From the NCBI GenBank assembly GCA_009801015.1, contig VHZZ01000082.1, positions 101,658 to 124,836 on the forward strand: DNA of 23,179 nucleotides, in the 5' to 3' direction. The notes below the pieces were generated by a model, which was not told the origin of the DNA, ran no database searches, and saw only the letters and a program-made list of their open reading frames with translations. This DNA is from Silene noctiflora. Its lineage: Eukaryota; Streptophyta; Magnoliopsida; Caryophyllales; Caryophyllaceae. Shown here in pieces: positions 1 through 9,500 of this stretch (position 1 is its first letter; each line of letters opens with the position of its first letter). A program made the translations under genes and the position numbers.

Positions 1-640
1 CCGTGTTCCCACCAAAAACCTTTACCCACCTCAACATACCCGAGCAATTCCCCAACCAGCTGAACCCCCTCCTGAAAACCAAACCCCCACTAACGAAACC
101 CCATCCTCCACCCACAAAAACCCTAGATCGCCCCCGCTGGAGATTATTTTTTTGGGTGGGGATTGATTTTTTTGTGGGAGGGGCTTGGATTTTAGAAGTA
201 GAGGATGACGTGAACAATGAAAAAATTGAAGCTTTTAGTTGAATTTTGCAATTTTTTCGAGTTTATTTTATTACATTAGTAGTTCGCCTTCACTGAAACT
301 TCTCGCTCCACGCAAAGTCAAATAATGATTGTGCGTCAAAGGAGGACATGACTCGCGGAGTTTGAGGCGGCTTTATTAAAAGAGTTGGTGGCCGTCGCTC
401 ACGTGGTAAGGTGTGAGGTGGTTTCGAAGGTGAATGGTGATGGTGATGGTGATGGTGATGGAGGTAATGGCCATGGTCCTGAGTGAACTTAGTGCTGGAA
501 GGGAACAAGGGGTATGAGCTCTTGATATGACAAGGGTATATATGTCATTTATTGTCGTCTATAGAAACGGAATGAATCCTTTGAATGAGCTAAAAAAGGA
601 ATGTGGTATGATGCCAATGAATGGGAGGGAAGTAAGATTT
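1..640. other. Gene-poor left edge, no supported gene
   Basis: I see no convincing gene here. From base 2 to about 163 on the plus strand an open frame without a Met runs through a Pro/Thr/Asn-rich stretch (PPQHTRAIPQPAEPPPEN). It could be the tail of an exon starting left of the window, but composition alone could produce it. The minus strand carries a short competing open frame over the same bases. Around 340-490 the DNA is G-rich and contains a GGTGAT microsatellite. Confidence 0.3.
436..461. repeat. (GGTGAT)n hexanucleotide microsatellite
   Basis: About four perfect tandem GGTGAT units are followed by a degenerate GGAGGTAATGG tail. Read on the minus strand it gives a poly-His run and on the plus strand a Gly-Asp run. 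Neither frame looks like a real protein, so I treat it as a simple repeat. Confidence 0.7.
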
Positions 641-1150
641 AACATCCCTTGAACACTTATACAATCCCAAACATCCGACTACATTTGTCATTTGACTACA
701 TTTTCCAACTCAATTGGAATACTACTACTACCGAAATTGCGTTGCACATCCTGACATCCATAACAACCCTATACATGATGTCACGCGGGCACCTGACATG
801 TTTCCCCGCTTACAGGTCAATAACAAGGGAAACGAAACCCAGTATTAGCTTTATTTGGTACTCGTATCAAACAAGAGCTACTTTGCCACCTACTGACCTA
901 CTGCTACTATTGAGCTTCAATAAAAGCGGGACTATGAAGATCACTTAGCTAAACAAATTTTAGCACAATAGATTAATAATAAAGCGTGTACCAGAATCAT
1001 TCATAAACCCGAAAGTTCAGATTGGGAAGAGACCTTCGCAATTGAGAAATTGCCCTTTTTATCTACACTTAACTATAGTAAGAAATTCCAACAATTGCTA
1101 CATTTATCACTGAAAATATAGAAAAAATCAAGTAAAAATTAAGAGAATAC

Positions 1151-1405
1151 CTGCAATGCTGTAGAAGGTTCAAACCAATCATCAGGAACCCTAAGAATTT
1201 CAACAGTACTATCTGAGCTGCCTTCATCAGTGAAAGAATTCCTAGAAAAATGAGACCAGGTTACTGGGAATTTTAATTTGGGGGTTGAGAATTTTGATTT
1301 AAATGGAGGTCTGAAGTTTAATTTAGGGGAATTAATTGAGATGGAATTGAAGGATGAATAAATTAGGGTTTGGAATTGGGGGAGTGAGACTTTAATGGAT
1401 GTCAT
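1151..1405 (-). CDS. First coding exon of a probable plastid-targeted protein (partial gene)
   Basis: The exon reads from ATG at 1405 down to 1151 (85 codons, phase 0) and ends at a good donor, TTGCAG|GTATTC. The first ~50 residues are rich in Ser, Lys, Phe, Pro and Asn with almost no acidic residues, which is typical of a chloroplast transit peptide. They are followed by an acidic patch (DEGSSDSTVE) and then VPDDWFEPSTALQ, which looks like the start of a folded domain. I recall a similar VPD.W..PS.A.Q motif in conserved uncharacterised plant chloroplast proteins but cannot name the family. No downstream exon is recognisable between 1 and 1150 on the minus strand, so exon 2 lies beyond the left edge or the gene is broken. 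The 5' flank (1440-1560) lacks a clear TATA box. Function unknown. Confidence 0.5.
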
Positions 1406-1904
1406 TTCATTTGGCCTGGATTTCGGTTTGGGATGGAGTTAAGGATTAACGGTGATAAAGAAAAAAAAAAGGCGTTAATTATTGTGGCGGGAACGAGGGA
1501 AATTAGTTGGGGGTAAAGTAAAACACTAAAATATACCACTAGTCACTTGTTAACGTTGTAAATCGAATTGTTGACCGGTCTCCAGTTTTGTTCGTGATTC
1601 ATTCTTAGAAAAATCTAAACATTATTTTTTAGTTTCGTCCAGTCCAGTCTAAACCCAGAAAAATGGGATCTACCACTCACAAGCAGGCCACCAAAGAAGA
1701 ATAGTCATGCCCAAACTCCTACCGCTCAGCCCATCCCGCACTTGCCCAGCCCGTTGACCACCTCCGAGTCCAACCGTTTTGTGGCGTTTTTTTTTTTTCC
1801 CAATTTCTAGTCGGTTTAGGATAGAGTTATAGCCTTATAGGGCCCACAATTTCCATAATCCAACATTATGGGATTGGTTCCGGAAAATTAAAGCCGGTGA
1901 ACTG

Positions 1905-1915
1905 TCTATATAAGG
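1905..1915 (+). promoter_or_regulatory. TATA box of the truncated SF3B1 copy
   Basis: TCTATATAAGG is a strong TATA match. An inverted CCAAT box (ATTGG) lies near 1872. The leader would start around 1940 and run to the 5'UTR intron donor at 2002. This promoter is not similar to the one in front of the full SF3B1 gene, although the intron architecture is shared. Confidence 0.6.
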
Positions 1916-2054
1916 AGTAACCTTCGTATTTCCTTACGAAACAAATTACAGAATTACTCATACGACTCCATACCTGATTTCAAATCAACCTTGCTAAACA
2001 AGTATGCTATTCTCCTTCGCTCTACTTTTCTCCTATGTTTGTTTTTTACCGTTT

Positions 2055-2082
2055 CGCTACGCTACGGTCGCTACGCTACGGT
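2055..2082. repeat. Two tandem 14 bp units, CGCTACGCTACGGT
   Basis: Two perfect head-to-tail copies at 2055-2068 and 2069-2082 inside the 5'UTR intron of the truncated SF3B1 copy. They are unusually rich in C, G and CpG for their surroundings. No function is evident. Confidence 0.7.
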
Positions 2083-2246
2083 TTACTCTCGCATTCCTTT
2101 TATGTTTTAGGAACATTATTCTCTGTTTTTTTTTTCTAATTATTTGGTGAAATTCGTATATAGGGTTTCTTTTTCAATTAGCCTTTCGTTTATTATCTTT
2201 GTTGTGCGCTGACAAAATCCTGATTTCAACTATTTATAAGATCATG

Positions 2247-2330
2247 TAGTCTAGTGTAAGACGATTTTTGTATAGTGAATAAAAATATTTATTGCATTAA
2301 ATAACTCGTTTTACAATAAACTTGTCTAAA
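2247..2330. mobile_element. Short MITE-like inverted repeat
   Basis: The left end TAGTCTAGTGTAAGACGA and the reverse complement of the right end (TTAGACAAGTTTATTGTAAAACGAG, shortened here to its key parts TTAGACAAG and GTAAAACGAG) form a loose inverted repeat about 84 bp apart. The left end resembles repeat ends at 16497-16525 and, inverted, 21436-21465. It is probably a decayed non-autonomous DNA element; the boundaries are approximate and I see no target duplication. Confidence 0.3.
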
Positions 2331-2562
2331 GCCACCTTATACGAATATTTGTGTTATCAATTCGGGATGTCTTAGGTTTTCTTTTTTCAACGTTTTTTTA
2401 GTGCTGATTCTATGGTTTCAAATTGCATATTAGATTATATTTTGGTGATAGAATATTGATCATATTGTCTTCTGACATTTACAGGTTGAATTCAACAAGC
2501 ACAAATTTAGTTAGTTGTTCATTGCAAGTCTGTAGAGGCTTGCTTTTGAATTTTGTCGAAAG

Positions 2563-3543
2563 ATGTCGTCAATTGACGTGGAGATAGCGAGGACGCAGGA
2601 GGAGAGGAAGAAAAGCGAGCAGGAGTTAGGATCTCTTTCAACTGTTAGTTATGATGTTGATCTCTATGGTGGGAATCAGCGAGACGGTTATCTTCATTCC
2701 ATTCCTGTTGATGATGATGAGGAGGTTGTTGATGCAATGGAGAATAAGGTGGCTAGTAAGTTGGCGTCTTATACGGCGCCTAAGTCTTTGTTGAAGGATA
2801 TGCCCGGTGTTGGGGCTGATGTTGAGGATGTGTTTAGGAAGCCGCAAAGGATTACTGACCGTGAGAACGAGTATCAGAGGAGACGGTTGGATCAGGTGAT
2901 TTCTCCGGATAGGAATGATGCTTTTGCTATGGGAGATAAGACTCCTGATGTTAATGTTAGGACGTATGCCGAGATTATGAGGGAGCAGGCTTTAAAGAGA
3001 CAGGAGGAGGAGACAATACGAGCCATTTCGAAGAAGATGAAAGAGGAAGAGGAGCAAAGGAGGAAAATGGTCTCTACTGTTCTGCCATCCAAGAAGAGGA
3101 AAAATAGGTGGGATCAGCCAGCTGAGAGTGGATCGTCGTCAGATTGGGATTTGCCAGATTCGACCCCTCATGGTGGAATAGATCTCCCTACACCAACACC
3201 CTGTCAGCTTAACTTGCACTGTCCTCTTACACGCGAACTGTACAACTTGATGAAGCGGGAGAAGGAAATTGAGAAGCGGAACATGCCCTTAAGTGACGAA
3301 GAACTGGACGCCATGTTCCCGACTAGAGGATACAAGATCTTGGTGCCCCCAGCTTCGTATGTCCCGATTAGGACCCCTGCAAGAAAGCTACTTGCGACAA
3401 ACACTCCATTGGACACCCCACTGTATCAAATACCTGTGGAGGATAGATGACAGAAGTTTGATGTAGGGAAGGAGCCTGCTAATGGGTTGTCGTTTATGAA
3501 GCCGGAGGATTATCAGTATTTCGGTGTACTACTGAATGAAGAA
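2563..3543 (+). pseudogene. Truncated tandem copy of SF3B1 (N-terminal part only)
   Basis: The open frame 2563-3450 encodes 295 aa matching only the N-terminal third of the full SF3B1 downstream. Residues 1-147 differ at a single position (Val6 versus Ala6). Later residues are diverged, and most of the TP/RWD repeat region is missing: 107 residues (222-328 of the full protein) are replaced by one His, with smaller losses before it. Only one RWDQ motif remains. The segment around [12 protein letters not shown] and [12 protein letters not shown], which in human SF3B1 lies in the p14/SF3B6-binding part, is kept, but conserved Trp and Gly positions have changed (MKWEKD to MKREKE, TPGQ to TPCQ). 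A TGA at 3448-3450 replaces a Gly codon. Homology continues past it to about 3543 and then stops, so all HEAT repeats are absent. TATA box and 5'UTR intron are intact, so a short protein could still be made. I call it a pseudogene, or possibly an expressed N-terminal fragment. Confidence 0.85.
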
Positions 3544-4800
3544 TTCCGGGATACAAAAATAACAAGAAAAGCAAATAAATCAATAGGCAAGCTTAAGAGA
3601 AAATAAATGAGGAATATATACATTTTAAATGGGAGGAGAAGGCCGATGTTGTGACACTAATATTTTTAAGGTGTAAAAATGTTTACCTTCTATTTTTTTC
3701 CGAACCCGCTACTTCAACTAGGTTGCGGAGCGGTAGGTAGACTATACCACCTGTAAATAGTTATTACAACTTATGGTATATTTGAGATTAAGGATATATC
3801 TTGTGACTTTTATTGTAAGCCCCTTTACATACCCGAAATGACCTAATATGAAACAATATACCCGAAATTCAAAATGACTCAATCACGTCCAAGTGACTCG
3901 ATGACAAGTTGACAAAACACCCGAACTGATTCGACGTAGATCCAATTCGATTAATCAATACGAACTACGAAGTACTCCGTATATTTTTCTATTTTTAAAT
4001 GAAAGTTGGTTAACTTATTAATGTTCTGTCAATTTTTTAAATCTTATTACTTTTGAGGTAATAGAAAGGAACCTAACTCGTAAATCAATTTGGATTCTCT
4101 CCATTACTTCTCCTATCCATTTCCTCTTAACGGTCTAGATATTATCCTGCTAGAATGATCGCAATTTTAAGTAATGAATGATAATGTATAAGAGAAATGA
4201 TATACGGCGTATAAAAATGAATCTATAAAAGTAACTAGTTTAAACCCGTGCAATTTGTAAGCGTTTTTTTAAACATCATTCAAAATTATTTTAAAATAAT
4301 TTGTATATATACGTGAAATATCTACATATGAGTAAAATATTTAAAAGGATCTCTGAAAAGTTTAACTTCAAATTATTGATCATAACATGGAAGCACGAAT
4401 AAATATATTCTCTCTACACTCTTATTTTCATCTCATTTCAATGACGAACTTCTCACATATACTAGAGAAATGAGGTAAAAACAATTGTATGGAAGGAATA
4501 TCTTAATAACGTAATCATTACTACTAAAAAACGAACTATGACATGATGATAGGAATTGGACAACAAATCGAAATATCTTGGCCCCGATTAAACCCAATGC
4601 GTAAATTCATAGTCATTCTAAATGCCCCGTTTACCATCTGTTAGGGAAAGTTTCCAAATTTTAGAAATTGAAGACGTTAGATAACCAACCAACTTAATCT
4701 TTGCATAATTCACATATCACGTTTTTCAAATAAATTATGTGTAATTCGGGTCAAAACAATTTTTTCACACGTTTGTGTGCGAACCGTGAGTTACTATTTA

Positions 4801-4913
4801 TTAAAATAAATGGTTTACTATTTATACATTAAATCATAAAAAAGTACTTAAACTTGTTGTTCCAATTAGATTGCGTAGTTATTGCGTAGTTAAAATAAAT
4901 GGTTTACTATTTA
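4801..4913. repeat. 24 bp direct repeat pair
   Basis: An identical 24 bp AT-rich sequence (starting TTAAAATAAATGGTTTAC) occurs at 4801-4824 and 4890-4913, flanked by further partial copies of TTACTATTTATT. Between them is a small tandem ATTGCGTAGTT duplication near 4871-4890. A local duplication or slippage origin is likely. Confidence 0.6.
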
Positions 4914-5762
4914 TTAAAAAATAAAATAAAATAAAATTCCATGCTATTAACATAAATGAAATCATATGTATTTGGCTATTTAGTTAGTGGACCTATTTTT
5001 AAAGAATCCTAAAAACTATGTTTAAGAAATAGAGATGTTGGAGGGAAAAAAACATGTTGTGGTTGTTGTTTTATTATATTGTATAAATTGACCAACCACT
5101 ACTTTTGACTAGACCTGACAATATTGACAAGTCCCGAATGACCCGACCTGCACCCCAACTAATGACCTAAATTTACTCAAATTCAACGTGACTCAAATGT
5201 TTATTATCGGAAATGAATTGTTAACCCCAAATAACTCGAAAACAATAAACCCGAAAATGACCCAGTCTAACCCAAATTTTACAAATCCGAATAAAAATTA
5301 ACTAGAGTACACTAAAAGCACAAAAATATATATAACCGTAAAATACTTAACAATGCCCTTTTTTTCCTCAATGGCATAAATGAATACCCGGTACATTATT
5401 AGACGGATATTACACTTGGAACAAAAAAAGTAAAAATCTTTTACCGTTTTTAGACCATGCCCAAGTAAGGTCACCAACAGGGTCGAGATCTTGTTGGGTC
5501 ATGCTAATAAGACATTAAATTAGGATTAAGAAGATAATTAGGATGACCTTGGATAGAAAAAGGTCAATTTGTGACCTTGAGTTGACTTTGCTAGTGACCT
5601 AGTAAGTGACACCTTCTGATTGGTTGTTGGATACAAATGTAAAAAACGATGGGATATGAAATGTAAAAGATGATTGAGAAAGTGGAAAAAGTGAGAAATA
5701 GTTGGATTGGTGACCTACGTCATGACTTTCTGGTTGAGAGGGTAAATGTTGGTCAAGATTAA

Positions 5763-5840
5763 GAGCACCCACATTGAAGAGGATTGACCATCCTCTTAAA
5801 TGAGAGAGGGTCCTAAGAGAATGTCCTATTCAATGTGTTA
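5763..5840. mobile_element. Small hairpin MITE-like element
   Basis: CACATTGAAGAGGA at 5770-5783 is matched by TCCTATTCAATGTG at 5824-5837, a 14 bp inverted repeat with one mismatch around a loop of about 40 bp. The left side reads GAGCACCCACATTG, resembling the GAGCATCCACAATG start of common plant Harbinger/Tourist-like MITEs. I could not define a target duplication, so the type is tentative. It sits about 260 bp upstream of the SF3B1 promoter region. Confidence 0.4.
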
Positions 5841-6095
5841 ACATCCTCTTTAGATCTTCTTTCTCTTTGAAGAAGAAGATGAAGATTTCCTCGATAATAA
5901 GGTGAGATTAAAAATAAAAATATTGGTGACCCGATTAACTCAACCTTCTGCTTGGAGATAGTGTTACCACTTACCGTATGTATTTTCAAAATCAATTTAT
6001 TTCGACGTTGATCCGCAATTTACCAAACACGCCCCGGAATGAAGTCAAATGGGCTTGGGTTAGGAAAGTATAGTCGGCGAAAATGCGAAATCGGT

Positions 6096-6105
6096 AATAT
6101 ATATA
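6096..6105 (+). promoter_or_regulatory. TATA box of SF3B1
   Basis: AATATATATA lies about 25-30 bp upstream of a pyrimidine-rich leader (CTCTACACACTCTCTTTCTC), a typical plant transcription start region. Four TTAGGGTTT telo-box-like motifs lie downstream in the 5'UTR intron and second leader exon (6329-6570), an arrangement common in highly expressed housekeeping genes of plants. Confidence 0.5.
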
Positions 6106-6234
6106 CGCACTCATCTTCAGAAATCCTTCGTCTCTAGTTCTCTACACACTCTCTTTCTCTCCACATATCCATCGGAAATTATTAATCCTGGATTGATTGA
6201 TTGATTGATTTCTTCTCAATCTCGCTAATCACAA

Positions 6235-6514
6235 GTACGTAATTCTCTCTCAATCCTCTTTTCTCTTTTGATAATTTAATTTCCTCTTTTCTAATTCTGC
6301 TTTAATTAACATCTTCATCAATCTCTGATTAGGGTTTACTATTAATTCCGTCTTAATTTAATTTTACTGCTCATATTCGATTCGCTAATTAGGGTTTCTT
6401 CTTATATTCATCCTAGGATTAATTATCTTTATCGTTTTTTAATTAGGGTTTTAGTATCTGATTCAATTGCTTATTAACTGATTTCAGTTTATCTTTATTG
6501 CAAATTATTTACAG
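6235..6514 (+). other. 5'UTR intron of SF3B1
   Basis: Donor ACAA|GTACGT and acceptor TTATTTACAG|GTTGAATT; T-rich throughout. It carries three of the four TTAGGGTTT motifs (6329, 6389, 6443). The acceptor context matches the intron in the truncated copy, confirming shared ancestry. Leader introns of this kind often raise expression in plants, but that role is inferred here. Confidence 0.7.
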
Positions 6515-6587
6515 GTTGAATTAAACAAGCAGAGATTTTAGCGGTTGACATTTTGTAGAGGTTAGGGTTTCGATTTTTGTCGAAAAA

Positions 6588-9500
6588 ATGTCGTCAATTG
6601 ACGCGGAGATAGCGAGGACGCAGGAGGAGAGGAAGAAAAGCGAGCAGGAGTTAGGATCTCTTTCAACTGTTAGTTATGATGTTGATCTCTATGGTGGGAA
6701 TCAGCGAGACGGTTATCTTCATTCCATTCCTGTTGATGATGATGAGGAGGTTGTTGATGCAATGGAGAATAAGGTGGCTAGTAAGTTGGCGTCTTATACG
6801 GCGCCTAAGTCTTTGTTGAAGGATATGCCCGGTGTTGGGGCTGATGTTGAGGATGTGTTTAGGAAGCCGCAAAGGATTACTGACCGTGAGAACGAGTATC
6901 AGAGGAGACGGTTGGATCAGGTGATTTCTCCGGATAGGAATGATGCTTTTGCTATGGGAGATAAGACTCCTGATGTTAATGTTAGGACGTATGCCGAGAT
7001 TATGAGGGAGCAGGCTTTAAAGAGACAGAAGGAGGAGACGGAGAGAGCAATTTCGAAGAAGATGAAAGAGCAAGAGGAGCAGAAGAAGAAATTAGGGGAG
7101 GAGAAAGGTGCTGGTGGGGTTCCTGCTGAAGTTCAGCCATCCCAGAAGAGGAGGAATAGGTGGGACCAGTCACAGGATAAGCCAGCTGATGGTGGAGCTG
7201 TTAAGAAGGCTAAAACGTCGTCTGATTGGGATATGCCGGATTCTACCCCCGGGATTGGCAGGTGGGATGCCACACCCACGCCAGGTAGAGTTGGGGATGC
7301 TACACCTTCTGTTAGGAGGAATAGGTGGGATGAGACTCCGACACCTGGCCGTGCAAATGATTCAGATGCTACTCCGGCTGGTGGTGGTGTCACTCCGGGC
7401 ATGACTCCTTCGGGCATGACATGGGATTCTACTCCAAAGATAGGCGGTATGGCAACACCTACACCGAAAAAGCAGAGGTCAAGGTGGGACGAGACTCCTG
7501 CCACCATGGGAAGCGCAACTCCAATGGCAGGGGCCACTCCAGCACCTATGACTCCTGGAGTGACGCCTTTTGGTGGAATGGATCTCCCTACACCAACACC
7601 TGGTCAGCTTAACTTGCGTGGTCCTCTTACACCTGAACAATACAACTTGATGAAGTGGGAGAAGGATATTGAGGAGAGGAACAGGCCACTGAGTGATGAA
7701 GAACTGGATGCCATGTTCCCTACTGAAGGTTATAAGATCTTGGAGCGTCCAGCTTCATATGTTCCAATTAGGACACCGGCTAGAAAGCTACTTGCGACAC
7801 CCACTCCTATGGGCACCCCACTGTATTCAATACCAGTGGAGGATAGGGGCCAGCAGTTTGATGTGGGGAAGGAGCCTGCTAATGGGCTGCCGTTCATGAA
7901 GCCAGAGGATTATCAGTATTTCGGTGTACTACTGAATGAAGAAAACGAGGAAGAACTGTCACCAGAGGAGCAGAAGGAGAGAAAGATTATGAAGTTGCTA
8001 CTTAAGGTGAAGAATGGTACACCTCCACAGAGAAAAACTGCATTGCGTCAACTCACTGATAAGGCCCGAGAGCTTGGAGCAGGTCCACTGTTTAACCGAA
8101 TATTGCCGCTGCTTATGCAGCCGACATTGGAGGACCAAGAGAGGCATCTTCTGGTGAAGGTTATTGACAGGGTCTTGTATAAGCTCGATGAGTTGGTTCG
8201 GCCTTATGTGCACAAGATTCTGGTTGTTATTGAGCCACTTTTGATTGACGAAGATTATTATGCTCGTGTTGAAGGGAGAGAGATTATTTCAAACTTAAGT
8301 AAGGCTGCTGGATTGGCAACTATGATTGCTGCCATGAGACCCGATATTGACAATATTGATGAGTATGTGAGAAATACAACTGCAAGAGCTTTTAGTGTTG
8401 TTGCTTCGGCTCTGGGTATTCCCGCTTTGCTACCTTTCTTAAAGGCCGTGTGTCAAAGTAAGAAGTCCTGGCAAGCTAGGCACACTGGGATTAAGATTGT
8501 TCAGCAGATAGCCATTTTGATTGGTTGTGCAGTACTACCTCACTTGAGGTCCTTAGTTGAGATCATTGAACATGGTCTTAATGATGAGAATCAAAAGGTC
8601 AGAACAATTACTGCTCTTTCTCTGGCTGCCTTGGCAGAGGCTTCAGCTCCATATGGTATTGAAAGTTTTGATTCTGTGTTAAAGCCTTTGTGGAAAGGTA
8701 TCCGGTCTCACCGTGGTAAGGTTTTGGCTGCATTTCTTAAGGCTATTGGTTTTATCATTCCTTTGATGGATGCTCTTTATGCTAGCTATTATACAAAGGA
8801 AGTCATGTTTATTTTGATTCGGGAGTTCCAGTCACCCGATGAAGAAATGAAAAAGATTGTCCTGAAAGTTGTAAAGCAGTGTGTTAGCACGGAAGGTGTG
8901 GAAGCTGATTACATCAGAAGTGACATCCTCCCGGAATTCTTTAAACATTTCTGGGTGCGGAGAATGGCACTTGACCGAAGAAATTACAAGCAGCTGGTGG
9001 AAACTACCGTAGAGATAGCCAATAAGGTTGGTGTGGCTGATATTGTAGGTAGGGTAGTGGAGGATCTTAAAGATGAGAGTGAACCGTATAGGCGTATGGT
9101 TATGGAGACTATAGAGAAAGTGGTTACCAACTTGGGCGCTTCTGATATTGATGCTCGCTTGGAGGAGCTTCTTATCGATGGCATTCTTTATGCTTTCCAA
9201 GAGCAAACAAGTGATGATGCAAATGTAATGCTTAATGGATTTGGTGCTGTGGTCAATGCCCTTGGCCAGAGGGTCAAACCATATCTTCCCCAAATATGTG
9301 GTACAATCAAGTGGCGTTTGAACAACAAGAGTGCCAAAGTGAGACAACAAGCTGCTGACCTGATTTCGAGAATTGCTGTGGTCATGAAACAGTGTGGAGA
9401 AGAGCAGCTCATGGGTCATTTGGGTGTAGTCCTCTATGAGTATCTCGGAGAAGAGTACCCAGAAGTGTTGGGATCAATCCTGGGAGCCCTCAAAGCCATT

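Larger units (their letters stand above)
2002..2484 (+). other. 5'UTR intron of the truncated SF3B1 copy
   Basis: Donor CAA|GTATGC and acceptor ATTTACAG|GTTGAATT. The full gene has the equivalent intron at 6235-6514 with donor CAA|GTACGT and the same acceptor context (TTTACAG|GTTGAATT). Keeping this intron shows that the copy arose by DNA duplication and not by retroposition. The intron interior differs between the copies and here includes a tandem 14-mer and a small transposon-like repeat. Confidence 0.7.
3544..6090. other. Gene-free AT-rich spacer between the two SF3B1 copies
   Basis: No ORF, exon-like stretch or RNA gene stands out on either strand. It contains two patches of degenerate 'acccgaaatgaccc'-type sequence (about 3825-3950 and 5105-5290), a 24 bp direct repeat, a half-palindrome TTAAACCCGTGCAA near 4240, and a small hairpin element near 5763-5840. 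It looks like decayed transposon-derived DNA. Confidence 0.6.

Noticed and set aside
290..508. Minus-strand frame with a poly-His run
   Set aside because: The His run is the translation of the GGTGAT microsatellite. The rest shows no resemblance to a known protein, and it does not join in phase to the exon at 1151-1405 through visible splice sites.
649..948. 99-codon plus-strand open frame
   Set aside because: No domain, signal or family resemblance, unremarkable composition, and no promoter; probably chance.
7108..7404. 98-codon plus-strand frame inside SF3B1
   Set aside because: A shifted-frame shadow of the repetitive N-terminal coding region.
7133..7537. 134-codon open frame on the minus strand within SF3B1
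   Set aside because: It lies antisense to the TP-repeat region. The complement of repeated ACTCC/ACACC codons gives a Gly/Val/Ser-rich frame without stops. No family resemblance.
8832..9419. 195-codon minus-strand open frame within SF3B1
   Set aside because: Antisense to highly conserved HEAT-repeat coding sequence, which fully explains the region. No promoter or recognised domain.
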